Source of the DNA: Caldilineaceae bacterium bin34
GTDB lineage: Bacteria; Chloroflexota; Anaerolineae; Caldilineales; Caldilineaceae
NCBI GenBank assembly: GCA_002238555.1
Contig: MPMO01000028.1
Span: 1-56,447, forward strand
Direction: 5' to 3'
DNA: 56,447 nucleotides
The notes under the pieces were generated by a model that saw only the letters and a list, made by a program, of their open reading frames with translations, did not search any database and was not told where the DNA came from. Positions within the stretch are counted from its first letter, which is position 1, and each line of letters starts with the position of its first letter. Made by a program: the position numbers and the translations under genes. This document shows, in pieces, positions 40,037 to 48,843 of this stretch.

Positions 40037-40987
40037 TCAACAGATGAGGCCAACCTTCCCATCGGGACCGTGCGCGATGGGCTCGTCGCCAATCCACCTT
40101 TCGTCCACAGGTTCCGATGCGGGTTGGTAACGGGTATCGGTGGACAGGCGGAAGCGGTCGGTATGGTTGTCCATGCTGGCGTGCATGGTGAACATGCTGA
40201 ACACCAGCAGGTCGCCCGCTGCATAGTCCGTGGTCAGCCAGCGGCCGCCCAGTTCCTGTCGGGTCTCGAAGGCGTTGTTGTTGTAGGCTCCATTCTTGAC
40301 CCAGTCCTGCCAGACCTTGGTCCCTTCTTCAATCTCGGCCGCATCGTCGTAGTTCGTGCAGTAGCGGTCAACATCCAGTGTGCCGTAGGTGGACTTGACG
40401 TGATCAAGATGACTGGAGCCTTCCAACACTATTAGGCCACCCATCTCGGTGGGGATATCACCCAAGGGTGTCCAGCTGGTACAGAGGCGATGGGAACCTC
40501 GGCCCATGAACACGATGTCGCAATGGGGATTGGAGGCTGTTTCCTGGCTGTCCGTCTTGGCCCGATGCCAAGTGAAGTCGAAAGCCCGTACCTTTTCCTC
40601 GAAAAGCATCCGGTAGAAATCAATCATCCGACCGTCGTACAGGACGTTCCGCAACGCCTGATTGCGCTTGGTCGATTTCTGAAGTTCGGGTTCGCCATAG
40701 GGATTGGCGGCCTCGCCCCGGTATTGCTCGCTGATCACGCCGTCCATCAACGGTTGATCCGGGTCCAGGTAGCCCAAGTCATGAAACAGCTGTAACTCCC
40801 CGCGCCGGGCCTCCAGCACCAGTTCCCGGTCCAGATAGCCGGGCAGGTACAGATACCCGTCCTCCGCCAACCGCCTCCGCAGCGCCGGACCGTTCTCGGC
40901 GATGTCCGCCGATACCCGGAGGGGCCCAAAGGTCTCGTCCGTTGTTTCCAGGGGTACGCCCCGGTGATACCTGGCTTCGGTCAACAT
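40037..40987 (-). CDS. PhyH-family dioxygenase (third copy)
   Basis: 316 residues. HxD is in SNPHCDIVFMGRGSHRL and the distal His/Arg in FTMHASMDNHTDRFRLSTDTRY. A strong Shine-Dalgarno (AAGGAGG, 7 bp before the ATG) supports the start at 40987. It stands alone between the small gene pair and the first ABC module. The substrate is unknown. Confidence 0.85.
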   Translation of the reverse strand: MLTEARYHRGVPLETTDETFGPLRVSADIAENGPALRRRLAEDGYLYLPGYLDRELVLEARRGELQLFHDLGYLDPDQPLMDGVISEQYRGEAANPYGEPELQKSTKRNQALRNVLYDGRMIDFYRMLFEEKVRAFDFTWHRAKTDSQETASNPHCDIVFMGRGSHRLCTSWTPLGDIPTEMGGLIVLEGSSHLDHVKSTYGTLDVDRYCTNYDDAAEIEEGTKVWQDWVKNGAYNNNAFETRQELGGRWLTTDYAAGDLLVFSMFTMHASMDNHTDRFRLSTDTRYQPASEPVDERWIGDEPIAHGPDGKVGLIC

Positions 40988-41402
40988 TCTTGTCCTCCTT
41001 GCTTACGGGATGAACGCTGCAGGGCACAACATGGGCCTGCCTCGACAAGTTGATGACTGCACACCGCCCGCGCGACGGAAGATCGCCGGAGTGGGCGGGC
41101 GCTGCCGCTCGTTGTTGTCGTCAGGGTTTCTGGCCCCGAGTTACCCGGATCCCGACTTCCATCATGATAAGGGTCCGTGTCACCGCGCTTGCGATTCGTG
41201 CGATTGGGCTCAAGCAGGTGGAACACCCAGTTCCGGTGCAAGCCGACATCGGCCAGGTAGTGGAGGATTCAAGCCCTGGCAGTGTTGGCGGGGCCTGGAC
41301 TGCAAGCCGAAGGTGGTGAACCCGCCTTTGGGCCTCTTGCCGTGGTCCAGTTCCGCGTCCGTGCCTGGTACCTCCATCGCGGGTGCTTGGACACCTCCCA
41401 AT
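40988..41402. other. Gene-free stretch
   Basis: 415 bp upstream of the PhyH gene and downstream of the permease gene. Short open frames on both strands show no family likeness. I could not support a gene, RNA or clear hairpin here. Confidence 0.4.
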
Positions 41403-42299
41403 CTAGCCCTTGACTCCGTAGGTCACGATGCCCTGAATGAAATACTTCTGTGAGAAGAAGAAAAGAAGCAGGACCGGCATCATCACAAACAGGGAAGCCG
41501 CCATCAAGAGGTTCCAGCGCTGGATGCCGTAGCCTCCGTATCCCTGCAGAATCCGCAGCCCCAGCGACAGCGTGTAGTTGGACACGCTGTTGAGATAAAT
41601 CAGGGGTCCGATGAAATCGTTCCAGTGCGCCAGGAAGGAGAAGATGGCCGCGGTCGCCAGTGCCGGGCCCGACAGGGGCAGAATGATGCGGGCGTAAAGC
41701 CACAGGGTGCCGCAGCCATCGATGCGGGCGGCATCGTCCAGCTCCAGCGGGATGGTCATCATGAATTGGCGGAACAGGAAGATGTAGAAGGCACCCCCGC
41801 CCAGGTAGAAGGGAACAATCAGGGGCAGGAGCGAATCGATCCAGCCCAGAACCTTCATCAGCACGAACACCGGCACCAGCGTCACCTGGTAGGGCAGCAT
41901 CATGGTGGCCAACACGATCAGAAACAGATAGTCCCGGCCCCACCAGCGGAGACGGGCAAAGCTGAACCCCACCAGGCTGGCCGACAGCAACTGGCCGATC
42001 ACCGCCGTGCCGGTGATGACAATCGTGTTCTTGAAGAAGATCCCGAAGGGGGCGTAATCCTGTGTGAACGCCTCGACGAAATTGCCCCACAGCACCGGCT
42101 GCGGTATCCACTCCGGGGGAAACTTCATGACATCCCCGGCCTCCTTCAGTGCCGTGGAGACCATCCAGGCAAAGGGCACGAGGAACAGAAAGGCACCCAG
42201 GGACAGCAGCACATACAACCCTGTCTGAGAAAGCAGCCGGCCTGCCCTGGGCCCGAAGCTTGCCGGGTTTCTGACCGCTGTATTGATCCCCGTGGCCAT
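41403..42299 (-). CDS. Carbohydrate ABC transporter permease (MalG type)
   Basis: 298 residues, six predicted membrane segments. The EAA-loop reads LELDDAARIDGCGTLWLYAR, which contacts the ATPase. The C-terminus is QKYFIQGIVTYGVKG, typical of MalG-like permeases. It is third in the leftward operon binding protein-permease-permease, 6 bp after its partner. No ATPase gene is present. Confidence 0.92.
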   Translation of the reverse strand: MATGINTAVRNPASFGPRAGRLLSQTGLYVLLSLGAFLFLVPFAWMVSTALKEAGDVMKFPPEWIPQPVLWGNFVEAFTQDYAPFGIFFKNTIVITGTAVIGQLLSASLVGFSFARLRWWGRDYLFLIVLATMMLPYQVTLVPVFVLMKVLGWIDSLLPLIVPFYLGGGAFYIFLFRQFMMTIPLELDDAARIDGCGTLWLYARIILPLSGPALATAAIFSFLAHWNDFIGPLIYLNSVSNYTLSLGLRILQGYGGYGIQRWNLLMAASLFVMMPVLLLFFFSQKYFIQGIVTYGVKG

Positions 42300-42305
42300 G
42301 CCGAT

Positions 42306-43214
42306 CTACCTGCCTTTGATCTCACCCTCGTAAAAGACCCACACGGAAGAGGAACGAATGACAAAGAGGGTCGCGACCAGGATGTACGCAAAGAGAATCC
42401 AGGCCAGGGCGGAGGCATAGCCCATCTTCAGCCATTGAAACGCATTGTTGTACAGGTGCAGCATGAAGAAATGGGTCGATTGCTTGGGGCCGCCGGCGGT
42501 CATGATGAAAGCCTGCGTGAAGGTCTGCAGCGCCGCAATCAGCCCGATGATCAGGTTGAACAGAATCACGGGCGAGATCATGGGCACCGTGACGTGCCAG
42601 AAACGTCGCACGGCGTTGGATCCGTCCATCTCGGCCGCCTCGTACAGGGCCTGGGGCACACCCTGCAGGCCTGCGATGAAGATGACCATGCTGCCGCCCA
42701 CGCTCCACAGGCTCATGATGATCAGGGCCGGCAGGGCCCAGGTGGGGCTGAGCAGCCAGCTGGGGCCATCGATGCCCACCAGGCCGAGCAGCCAATTGGC
42801 CAGGCCAAAGTCGGAATTGAAGATCCATTGCCACAACAGGGCCACGGCCACGCCGGACACTACCGAAGGCAGGAAGTAGATGGTGCGCCACAACGCGATG
42901 TATCGGATCTTCTGGTTGAGCATCACGGCCATGAGGAAGCCCGTCACCAGATGCAGCGGAACCGCCACAATGGCGTAGAGCGTCGTGACGCGCAGCGAGT
43001 TGTAGAAAAACTTGTCCTCCTGGAACATGACCCGGAAGTTGTCCAGTCCCACCCAGACCGGGGGCCGGATCAGCGGATATTCCGTCAGGCTGTAGTAGAT
43101 GGACCAAAGCATGGGTCCCAACGTGAAGATCAGGAATCCCAGGATCCACGGGGAGGCACAAAGCCAGCCGGCCGCATGCGGCCGGATCTGTCGCCACAAC
43201 TTGCTCCGGTGCAT
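42306..43214 (-). CDS. Carbohydrate ABC transporter permease (MalF/UgpA type)
   Basis: 302 residues. The EAA-loop is ALYEAAEMDGSNAVRRFWHV. The N-terminal AAGWLCASPWILGFLIFTLGPMLWSIYYSLT is the usual first membrane segment. It partners the permease at 41403-42299 and the binding protein at 43450-44760. The 235-bp gap to the binding protein gene contains a 6-bp hairpin (GGAGGC...GCCTCC, 43278-43295) that could set different expression levels. Confidence 0.92.
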   Translation of the reverse strand: MHRSKLWRQIRPHAAGWLCASPWILGFLIFTLGPMLWSIYYSLTEYPLIRPPVWVGLDNFRVMFQEDKFFYNSLRVTTLYAIVAVPLHLVTGFLMAVMLNQKIRYIALWRTIYFLPSVVSGVAVALLWQWIFNSDFGLANWLLGLVGIDGPSWLLSPTWALPALIIMSLWSVGGSMVIFIAGLQGVPQALYEAAEMDGSNAVRRFWHVTVPMISPVILFNLIIGLIAALQTFTQAFIMTAGGPKQSTHFFMLHLYNNAFQWLKMGYASALAWILFAYILVATLFVIRSSSVWVFYEGEIKGR

Positions 43215-43449
43215 ACGGGTCTCAGGTTCTAGGCAGAGTGGGTTTCACCCTGCCGGGAAAGCGGACCGTCCGGTCTCGGAGGCATGAACGCCTCCGGATC
43301 CGTCCACCCGGAGGGTGCCGAGGAGATCCGGATCGGGTCTGGCCGGTGAATCGATCCATGTTGCTTCGGACAGCAGGGGGTGCTCGGCAGATCGGACCGG
43401 ACACACCCCCTGCGACGTCGAATCACATGACAGGCAATGAGGCTCGGGA

Positions 43450-44760
43450 TCAGAACAGGGAGTTGACGCTGTCCGCCATGTTCGCGAGCCCTTCCTCGAC
43501 ACTGACGCGCCCCTCGAAGATCTCGGTCTGCCACTCCGTGGTTGGCTGCATCATTTCGCCCCAGGTGACGATGTCGTGGGTGGGCAGGGCCGATGTCCAC
43601 TCCTGCATCTCGAAGGCGGCCCGTCGATTGGCAGGCCCCAGTTCCGGGTCGTAGTACAGCTCGGCCGAATCGTGGCGCACAGGCGCCAGCACGTTCGCCC
43701 GCGCCAGCTTGTCCTGCGAGTCCTTGGACAGCAGGTGCGTCATCAGGTTCCAGGCCGGTCCCTCGGCCGGTGTGTTGTTGTTGATGACGACGCCCACGAT
43801 GTTGGTGGTGCCGCCCCGTTCGCCCGTCTGCGGGGAGAAGGGCAGCAGGGTGATGTTGTAGCTGAAGTCCTTCAACTGCTCGTTCAGGAAGGACATTTCC
43901 CAGTTGCCGGAAGGATACAGGGCGATTTTGCCGGACTGGAACAGGCTGTTGGCCCCCTCGGCCTGCAGGGCTTCCGGACTCGGTGAAATGCCATCCTCAC
44001 GGCGCAGGTTCACCAAATAGTTCCAGGCCTCGATGGATTCGGGGGCATCAATGATGCATTCCGAATTGTCGTCATTCAGGAAGTCCCCGCCATTTGCGCG
44101 CACAAAGTTCAGCCAGCCGGTCTCAATGCCGCCCGTGGAGTGGAGGCCCCACATCGCGACACCGTCATCGTCTTCCTCGTGCAGGGCCAGGCCGTATTCG
44201 CGGAAGCGGTTCCAGTCCATTTCATCTTCAATGTCCGCCGGCAGCGCCAACCCCTTGCTGTCGATGTAGTCCTCGTTGTAGTAGAGCACAATGGAGGTGT
44301 ACATGTAGGGCATGCCGAACTGCCTGCCCTTGTAGTTGTAGAAGTCGACAGCGCCCTGCCAGGAGTTGGCAATGTTGTCCTGCATGGCGTCGTCGGCAGC
44401 CGCCAGCTCGGTCATGTCATACAGAACCTCCCGGTGCGCCCAGGACCAGTAGTTGACGTTGTTCATGAAGAACAAGTCGGGGCCGGCACCCCCGGCAATC
44501 GATGTCTGTACCTTGGTCCAGTAGTCCGACGGGGCTTCCACGGAGACGGTGACGTTGGGATGCGCCTCCATGAAGGTATCGCCCATCTCTATGAGGGACG
44601 GCACGGGACTGGGCCACCATACCCACACACTCAATTCGGCGGACTCCGCGGCCCCTTCGGCTGTTCCACCCGTAGGCATGTCGCATGCGGCAAGGATGCC
44701 AACCGCACCCAGACCGGCAGCGGTCCTTAGGAAATTTCGGCGTGAGAGAGAATACGTCAT
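43450..44760 (-). CDS. Sugar-binding lipoprotein of ABC module 1 (Tat signal)
   Basis: 436 residues, family 1 extracellular solute-binding protein. The N-terminus has a twin-arginine motif SRRNFLRTAAGLG and lipobox LAAC, so it should be exported folded by Tat and lipid-anchored. DLFFMNNVNYWSW, WNRFREYGLALHEE and ALYPSGNWEMSFL are typical of the family. It is divergent from the binding protein of module 2, with promoters for both in the shared region. Confidence 0.92.
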   Translation of the reverse strand: MTYSLSRRNFLRTAAGLGAVGILAACDMPTGGTAEGAAESAELSVWVWWPSPVPSLIEMGDTFMEAHPNVTVSVEAPSDYWTKVQTSIAGGAGPDLFFMNNVNYWSWAHREVLYDMTELAAADDAMQDNIANSWQGAVDFYNYKGRQFGMPYMYTSIVLYYNEDYIDSKGLALPADIEDEMDWNRFREYGLALHEEDDDGVAMWGLHSTGGIETGWLNFVRANGGDFLNDDNSECIIDAPESIEAWNYLVNLRREDGISPSPEALQAEGANSLFQSGKIALYPSGNWEMSFLNEQLKDFSYNITLLPFSPQTGERGGTTNIVGVVINNNTPAEGPAWNLMTHLLSKDSQDKLARANVLAPVRHDSAELYYDPELGPANRRAAFEMQEWTSALPTHDIVTWGEMMQPTTEWQTEIFEGRVSVEEGLANMADSVNSLF

Positions 44761-44807
44761 GATGATCGACTCCGGCTTGAAACGGCTTACAGTCTGAATT
44801 TGAAGTG

Positions 44808-44836
44808 ACCGTAGCAGTATTGCGCCCTGCTGTCAA
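44808..44836 (-). promoter_or_regulatory. Promoter for the leftward binding-protein gene
   Basis: On the minus strand TTGACA (44836-44831) is followed after 17 bp by TACGGT (44813-44808). The -35 is perfect and the -10 weak. The start codon at 44760 is about 48 bp beyond. Confidence 0.45.
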
Positions 44837-45281
44837 TTGGAGAAATTGGAGGGCGTTGTTTCAGGTTGTCGGTAACGGCCAAATCAACATTGCGAATTTC
44901 ACCGGACAGGATCCATTTTTTGTTTGATGTTTCGGTACGCCAATACGCGATGCGCCGGCGTCCGTGGTTTTTCGTCTGGCAAACCAGCTTCGGGTGGTGC
45001 CTCCTCCTGCCATCCGGGGGCAATCCTGACGGCGGGATAACGGTACCCGGGTGCAGGCCTTGCGGGAAAACTTGGACACGCCCTCCTCCTTCCTGAAGGC
45101 TTCCTGCCCCTCCGCTTCCACGTCACCGAGGCCGGATCCCCGTCGGCCCCCTGACCGAAGTCCGGCCGGGACGGCCAAGGTCCCAAACTGTATCCGGTAC
45201 CGGAAATGGATTGGTTCCGTGCACAGCTGGACCAGCCTGACGCCGTGTCTCACAAGCCCACAAAGAGCGCGTCTGTGCTGA

Positions 45282-45310
45282 TTGCAGAGGGATTCGCCGC
45301 TGGATACAAT
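45282..45310 (+). promoter_or_regulatory. Promoter for the rightward binding-protein gene
   Basis: TTGCAG (45282-45287), 17-bp spacer, TACAAT (45305-45310). The -10 is good and the -35 partial. The ATG at 45386 lies 75 bp downstream. Confidence 0.45.
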
Positions 45311-45385
45311 CAACCCATATTCGATTCGCTCGTGCCCTTGCCGACACGGGTGGGACCATCCCGAACACTGAAGGGGAGTACCGCC

Positions 45386-46807
45386 ATGAACGCCAGCCAG
45401 TTAAGCCGACGGAAATTCCTGACCCTGACGGGGGTAGCGGGCGGTGCTGCGATGCTGGCCGCCTGCAGTCCCCCAACCCCTGCCGGCGAGCAACCCGCGG
45501 CCTCCGTCGGCGAAGCGGCTGGAGCTCCGGACACCGAGCCCGTCACGATCGTGGCCAAGGCGTGGCCCGGCAGCCCCTTTGAAACTGAATCGATCCAGGC
45601 AGCCATCGACAGATTCCGGGAGGAGTACCCCCACTACACCGTCGACTGGCAGACCGAACCACAGGCCTATGGGCAGAAGGTGCTGACCCAGATCGCCGCC
45701 GGCACGCCGCCCGACACGATGTACGCCGGCTCGGCCGATTTCTTCAGCTGGGTCATCCAAGGCGTGCTGCTCGACATCACGGCCTACGTGGACGCCCATG
45801 AGGGCTTCAGCCAGCCCACGTACTGGACGCACTACGAGGAAGAGCTCAAGCGCTGCACTTGGGAAGGCCACTGGTACGGCCTGGGTTCCTGCTGGGTCTG
45901 CCCCCATCTGTACACCAATCTGGACGCGTTTGAGGCGGCGGGGATCGAACCGCCCAGCAACCATCCCGGCGAGGCCTGGACCTGGGATGAATTCCTGACC
46001 GTGGCCACGGCCCTGACCCTTGACGGGAACGGCAACCATCCCGGCGACTCCGGTTTCGATCCGGACGACATCCAGCAGCACGGCGTGCAGTGGCCCACCT
46101 GGTTCATTCCGCTGCACGCGGCGGTCGGCAGCAATGGCGGGCAATACACGGCCCCCGCCCCCGACGGGCGCATCCTGTTCGATTCGTCCGAGGCGATGGA
46201 GGCCATTCAGCAGGTGGCGGATCTGGTCAACGTGCACCAGGTGGCCCCGCACGGTGCCTTCTTCTCCGAGATTGGCATGAACAACCTGGAAGCCTTGGGG
46301 TCCGGCCGGCTGGCCATGATCGCGGACGGTTCCTGGAACGTTCTTCGCATCCAGCCCCTGGATTTCAATTTCGGTACCGGCGTGCTGCCGTACATGCAGA
46401 CCCCCTACACGGACATCCAGGCCCACAATCAGGTCATGGCGGCCGGGGGCCGGCAACCCGAAGCCACCTGGGAATTCGTGGCCTTCCTGTCTGGCGATTT
46501 CTATCAGAAGACCATGTGCGCGGGAGGCCTCTGGCTGCCGACCCACACCAGTCTGGCCACGCCGGAAGGCATCGCCTCCTGGCTCAACGACGATGTGCAC
46601 CCGCCGGGCTACGAAACGATCGCCCTCGACTATGTCAATGCGTACGGCCGGACCATGTACATGGGACCGGGCTTCAACGAAGCCAACCAAATCGTCGCCA
46701 GCGCCCTTGATGCCGTCTGGATTGGCGACGCGCAGGCAACCGACGTGGTGCCCGGATCTGTGCAGGAAGCCAACCAGGTCATTGAGGACTGGAAAAACCG
46801 GTCGTAG
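45386..46807 (+). CDS. Sugar-binding lipoprotein of ABC module 2 (Tat signal)
   Basis: 473 residues. Tat motif LSRRKFLTLTG and lipobox LAAC (mature Cys then SPPTPAGEQ). The body has KVLTQIAAGTPPDTMYAGS, TWDEFLTVATAL and GRLAMIADGSWNV, typical of family 1 sugar-binding proteins. GGGGAG 8 bp upstream supports the ATG at 45386. Two permease genes follow in the same direction. Confidence 0.92.
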   Translation: MNASQLSRRKFLTLTGVAGGAAMLAACSPPTPAGEQPAASVGEAAGAPDTEPVTIVAKAWPGSPFETESIQAAIDRFREEYPHYTVDWQTEPQAYGQKVLTQIAAGTPPDTMYAGSADFFSWVIQGVLLDITAYVDAHEGFSQPTYWTHYEEELKRCTWEGHWYGLGSCWVCPHLYTNLDAFEAAGIEPPSNHPGEAWTWDEFLTVATALTLDGNGNHPGDSGFDPDDIQQHGVQWPTWFIPLHAAVGSNGGQYTAPAPDGRILFDSSEAMEAIQQVADLVNVHQVAPHGAFFSEIGMNNLEALGSGRLAMIADGSWNVLRIQPLDFNFGTGVLPYMQTPYTDIQAHNQVMAAGGRQPEATWEFVAFLSGDFYQKTMCAGGLWLPTHTSLATPEGIASWLNDDVHPPGYETIALDYVNAYGRTMYMGPGFNEANQIVASALDAVWIGDAQATDVVPGSVQEANQVIEDWKNRS

Positions 46808-46855
46808 GCCCTGGCCTGCACGGAAGCCGGGAAGCGCCAGCGGTCCGGTCGTCCC

Positions 46856-47779
46856 ATGATGGCCCATCTCAGGGGAGCGCGCCGACCTGCGCGGCATGCT
46901 CCCCATATCCGCCGGGAGGCGGTTTGGGGCCTCGTTTTTGTATCTCCCATCCTGCTGGGCACGGTTCTCTGGTTCATCGTGCCCATGGTGGCCGCGGTGT
47001 ACATCAGTCTGACGGACTGGACACTGTTGCGACCGCCGACTCTAGTCGGCCTTGACAACTTCATCTCGCTGTTTCGGGACCGGCTCGTCGGACAGTCCCT
47101 GAAGGTCACCGTGATATTCACAGTGGCCGCGGTGCCCCTGAACCTGCTCGTCGCCTTTGCCGCGGCCCTGCTGCTGAACTTCAGCCGCTCCCGGACGATG
47201 TATGTCATACGCGTCCTGTACTACCTGCCCGCCCTGGTGCCGCCCGTGGCCAATGCCGTGCTCTGGTCCTGGCTGCTCAATTCCGAGTATGGGCTGATCA
47301 ACTGGCTGCTGCGCACGATGGGCCTGCCCAAGGTCCTCTGGCTCCAGGACCCCGACATCGCGCTGCCGGCCCTGATCCTGATGTCCCTGTGGGGCTTCGG
47401 CGCCACCATGATCATCTTCCTGGCCGGGCTGCAGGGCATTCCGCCGGAACTCTACGAGGCGGCCAAAATCGACGGCGCCGGTTCGCGACACCGGCTGTTC
47501 CGCATCACGATTCCCCTGATGACCCCGGTCATCTTCTTCAACTTCGTGATCAACATGATTGCCTCGTTTCAGGTGTTCACCGCCGGGTACCTCATCACTG
47601 CCGGCGGCCCCAACAACTCCACCCTCTTCTACGTGCTGCACCTCTACCGCAACGCCTTCGAGTACCTCAAAATGGGCTATGCCTCCGCCATGGCCTGGGT
47701 GCTGTTCTTCATCATTCTGGCCCTGACCCTCGTGGTCTTCCGCTACTTCGGGCGGGACGTGTACTACCTGGGCTCGTGA
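46856..47779 (+). CDS. Carbohydrate ABC transporter permease (MalF/UgpA type)
   Basis: 307 residues. The first membrane segment is WGLVFVSPILLGTVLWFIVPMV and the EAA-loop ELYEAAKIDGAGSRHRLFRI. The start is one of two consecutive ATG codons (46856, 46859). It follows the binding protein by 48 bp and precedes the second permease by 10 bp. Confidence 0.92.
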   Translation: MMAHLRGARRPARHAPHIRREAVWGLVFVSPILLGTVLWFIVPMVAAVYISLTDWTLLRPPTLVGLDNFISLFRDRLVGQSLKVTVIFTVAAVPLNLLVAFAAALLLNFSRSRTMYVIRVLYYLPALVPPVANAVLWSWLLNSEYGLINWLLRTMGLPKVLWLQDPDIALPALILMSLWGFGATMIIFLAGLQGIPPELYEAAKIDGAGSRHRLFRITIPLMTPVIFFNFVINMIASFQVFTAGYLITAGGPNNSTLFYVLHLYRNAFEYLKMGYASAMAWVLFFIILALTLVVFRYFGRDVYYLGS

Positions 47780-47789
47780 GAGGACGGAC

Positions 47790-48656
47790 ATGAGTACCCG
47801 CACGATGCCCGCCGGCGCCTCCCTGCGCCGCCAGGCCCAGATCCACCGCATCTGGCTGTATGCCGTCCTCGTGCTGGGTGCCGTCGTGCTGACCACCCCC
47901 TTCCTGTGGATGACCACGAGCTCCCTGAAGGACGAGGCCCATATCTGGCTCTACCCGCCCCAGTGGATCCCGAACCCCCTGCATTGGCAGAACTACACGC
48001 GCGCGATGCAGGAGCATCCCTTTCATCTGTTCTTCCGCAACACCCTCATCCTGGTTGTCGTGGGCGAGATCGCCACCGTGGGCAGCGCGTCCATCTGCGG
48101 GTACGGGTTCGCCAAATTCCGTTTTCCGGGACGCGAGCTGCTGTTTGGTTTCGCCCTGGCGACACTGATGCTGCCGCAGATAGTGCTGCTGATCCCGCAA
48201 TTCATCATCTTTCGCTACCTGGGCTGGATTGACACCTATTGGCCGCTGCTGGTCCCGCTCTTCTTTGGCGGGAACGCCTTCTTCGTCTTCCTCTTCCGGC
48301 AGTTCTTCCGCACCATTCCCAATGAACTGTGCGAAGCCGCCAAGATGGACGGCTGCTCCGAACTGGGCATTTACGGGCGCATCGTCCTGCCCCTGTCCAA
48401 ACCGGTGCTGACCACGGCGGTCATCTTCACCTTCGTGGGCACGTGGAACGACTTCATAGGTCCGCTCATCTACATCAACACCCCCGCCAAGAAGACACTG
48501 GCGCTGGGCCTGGCCCATTTCAAGGGATACTACGGTACCCAGTGGCACCTGCTGATGGCGGCATCGGTGGTGGTCACGATCCCTGTGTTGATCGTGTTCT
48601 TCGCTGCCCAGCGCTACTTTGTCCAGGGCATCGCCTTCAGCGGTCTCAAGGGCTGA
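47790..48656 (+). CDS. Carbohydrate ABC transporter permease (MalG type)
   Basis: 288 residues. The EAA-loop is ELCEAAKMDGCSELGIYGR, and the C-terminus QRYFVQGIAFSGLKG is typical. GAGAGGA precedes the ATG. It is last in the rightward module and converges on the TnpB-carrying element and the dehydrogenase gene. Confidence 0.92.
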   Translation: MSTRTMPAGASLRRQAQIHRIWLYAVLVLGAVVLTTPFLWMTTSSLKDEAHIWLYPPQWIPNPLHWQNYTRAMQEHPFHLFFRNTLILVVVGEIATVGSASICGYGFAKFRFPGRELLFGFALATLMLPQIVLLIPQFIIFRYLGWIDTYWPLLVPLFFGGNAFFVFLFRQFFRTIPNELCEAAKMDGCSELGIYGRIVLPLSKPVLTTAVIFTFVGTWNDFIGPLIYINTPAKKTLALGLAHFKGYYGTQWHLLMAASVVVTIPVLIVFFAAQRYFVQGIAFSGLKG

Positions 48657-48802
48657 CAGGCACCTTCCGACCCGGCTGGCCCGGATCCGAAGAATTCACA
48701 AATTTGCGCACCAAGTCGGGGCAGTGGTTGGAAGGGACACCATCCATGCCCGACGGCAGGACTCGGTCGTACACCGCATCCGCTGTGGGAGTTCGTTTGC
48801 CG

Positions 48803-48830
48803 TCATCCGGGTCGAGGGTCCGTCGCAGTC
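48803..48830 (-). pseudogene. Stranded 3' end of the zinc-type dehydrogenase gene
   Basis: If the 48839-50569 element and one CAATCAAA copy are removed, the dehydrogenase frame continues across the junction. It reads LFDW-TATDPRPG and stops at a TGA (48803-48805). These 28 bases are the displaced original end of the gene. Confidence 0.7.
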
Positions 48831-48838
48831 CAATCAAA
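48831..48838. repeat. Target site duplication, left copy (CAATCAAA)
   Basis: CAATCAAA directly abuts the left inverted repeat at 48839. The identical 8 bp directly abut the right inverted repeat at 50570-50577. Confidence 0.85.
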
Positions 48839-48843
48839 GGGGC

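Larger units (their letters stand above)
44761..45385. other. Divergent promoter region between two sugar ABC operons
   Basis: 625 bp between two Tat-type binding-protein genes transcribed outwards. It contains a promoter for each side (44808-44836 leftward, 45282-45310 rightward). No regulator gene is inside, and I saw no clear operator palindrome. The open frame running from 45206 into the rightward gene is not credible as coding before 45386. Confidence 0.5.

Noticed and set aside
40988..41402. Transposase remnant
   Set aside because: Short frames such as one reading NWVFHLLEPNRTN looked vaguely transposase-like, but they are interrupted and I could not match a family.
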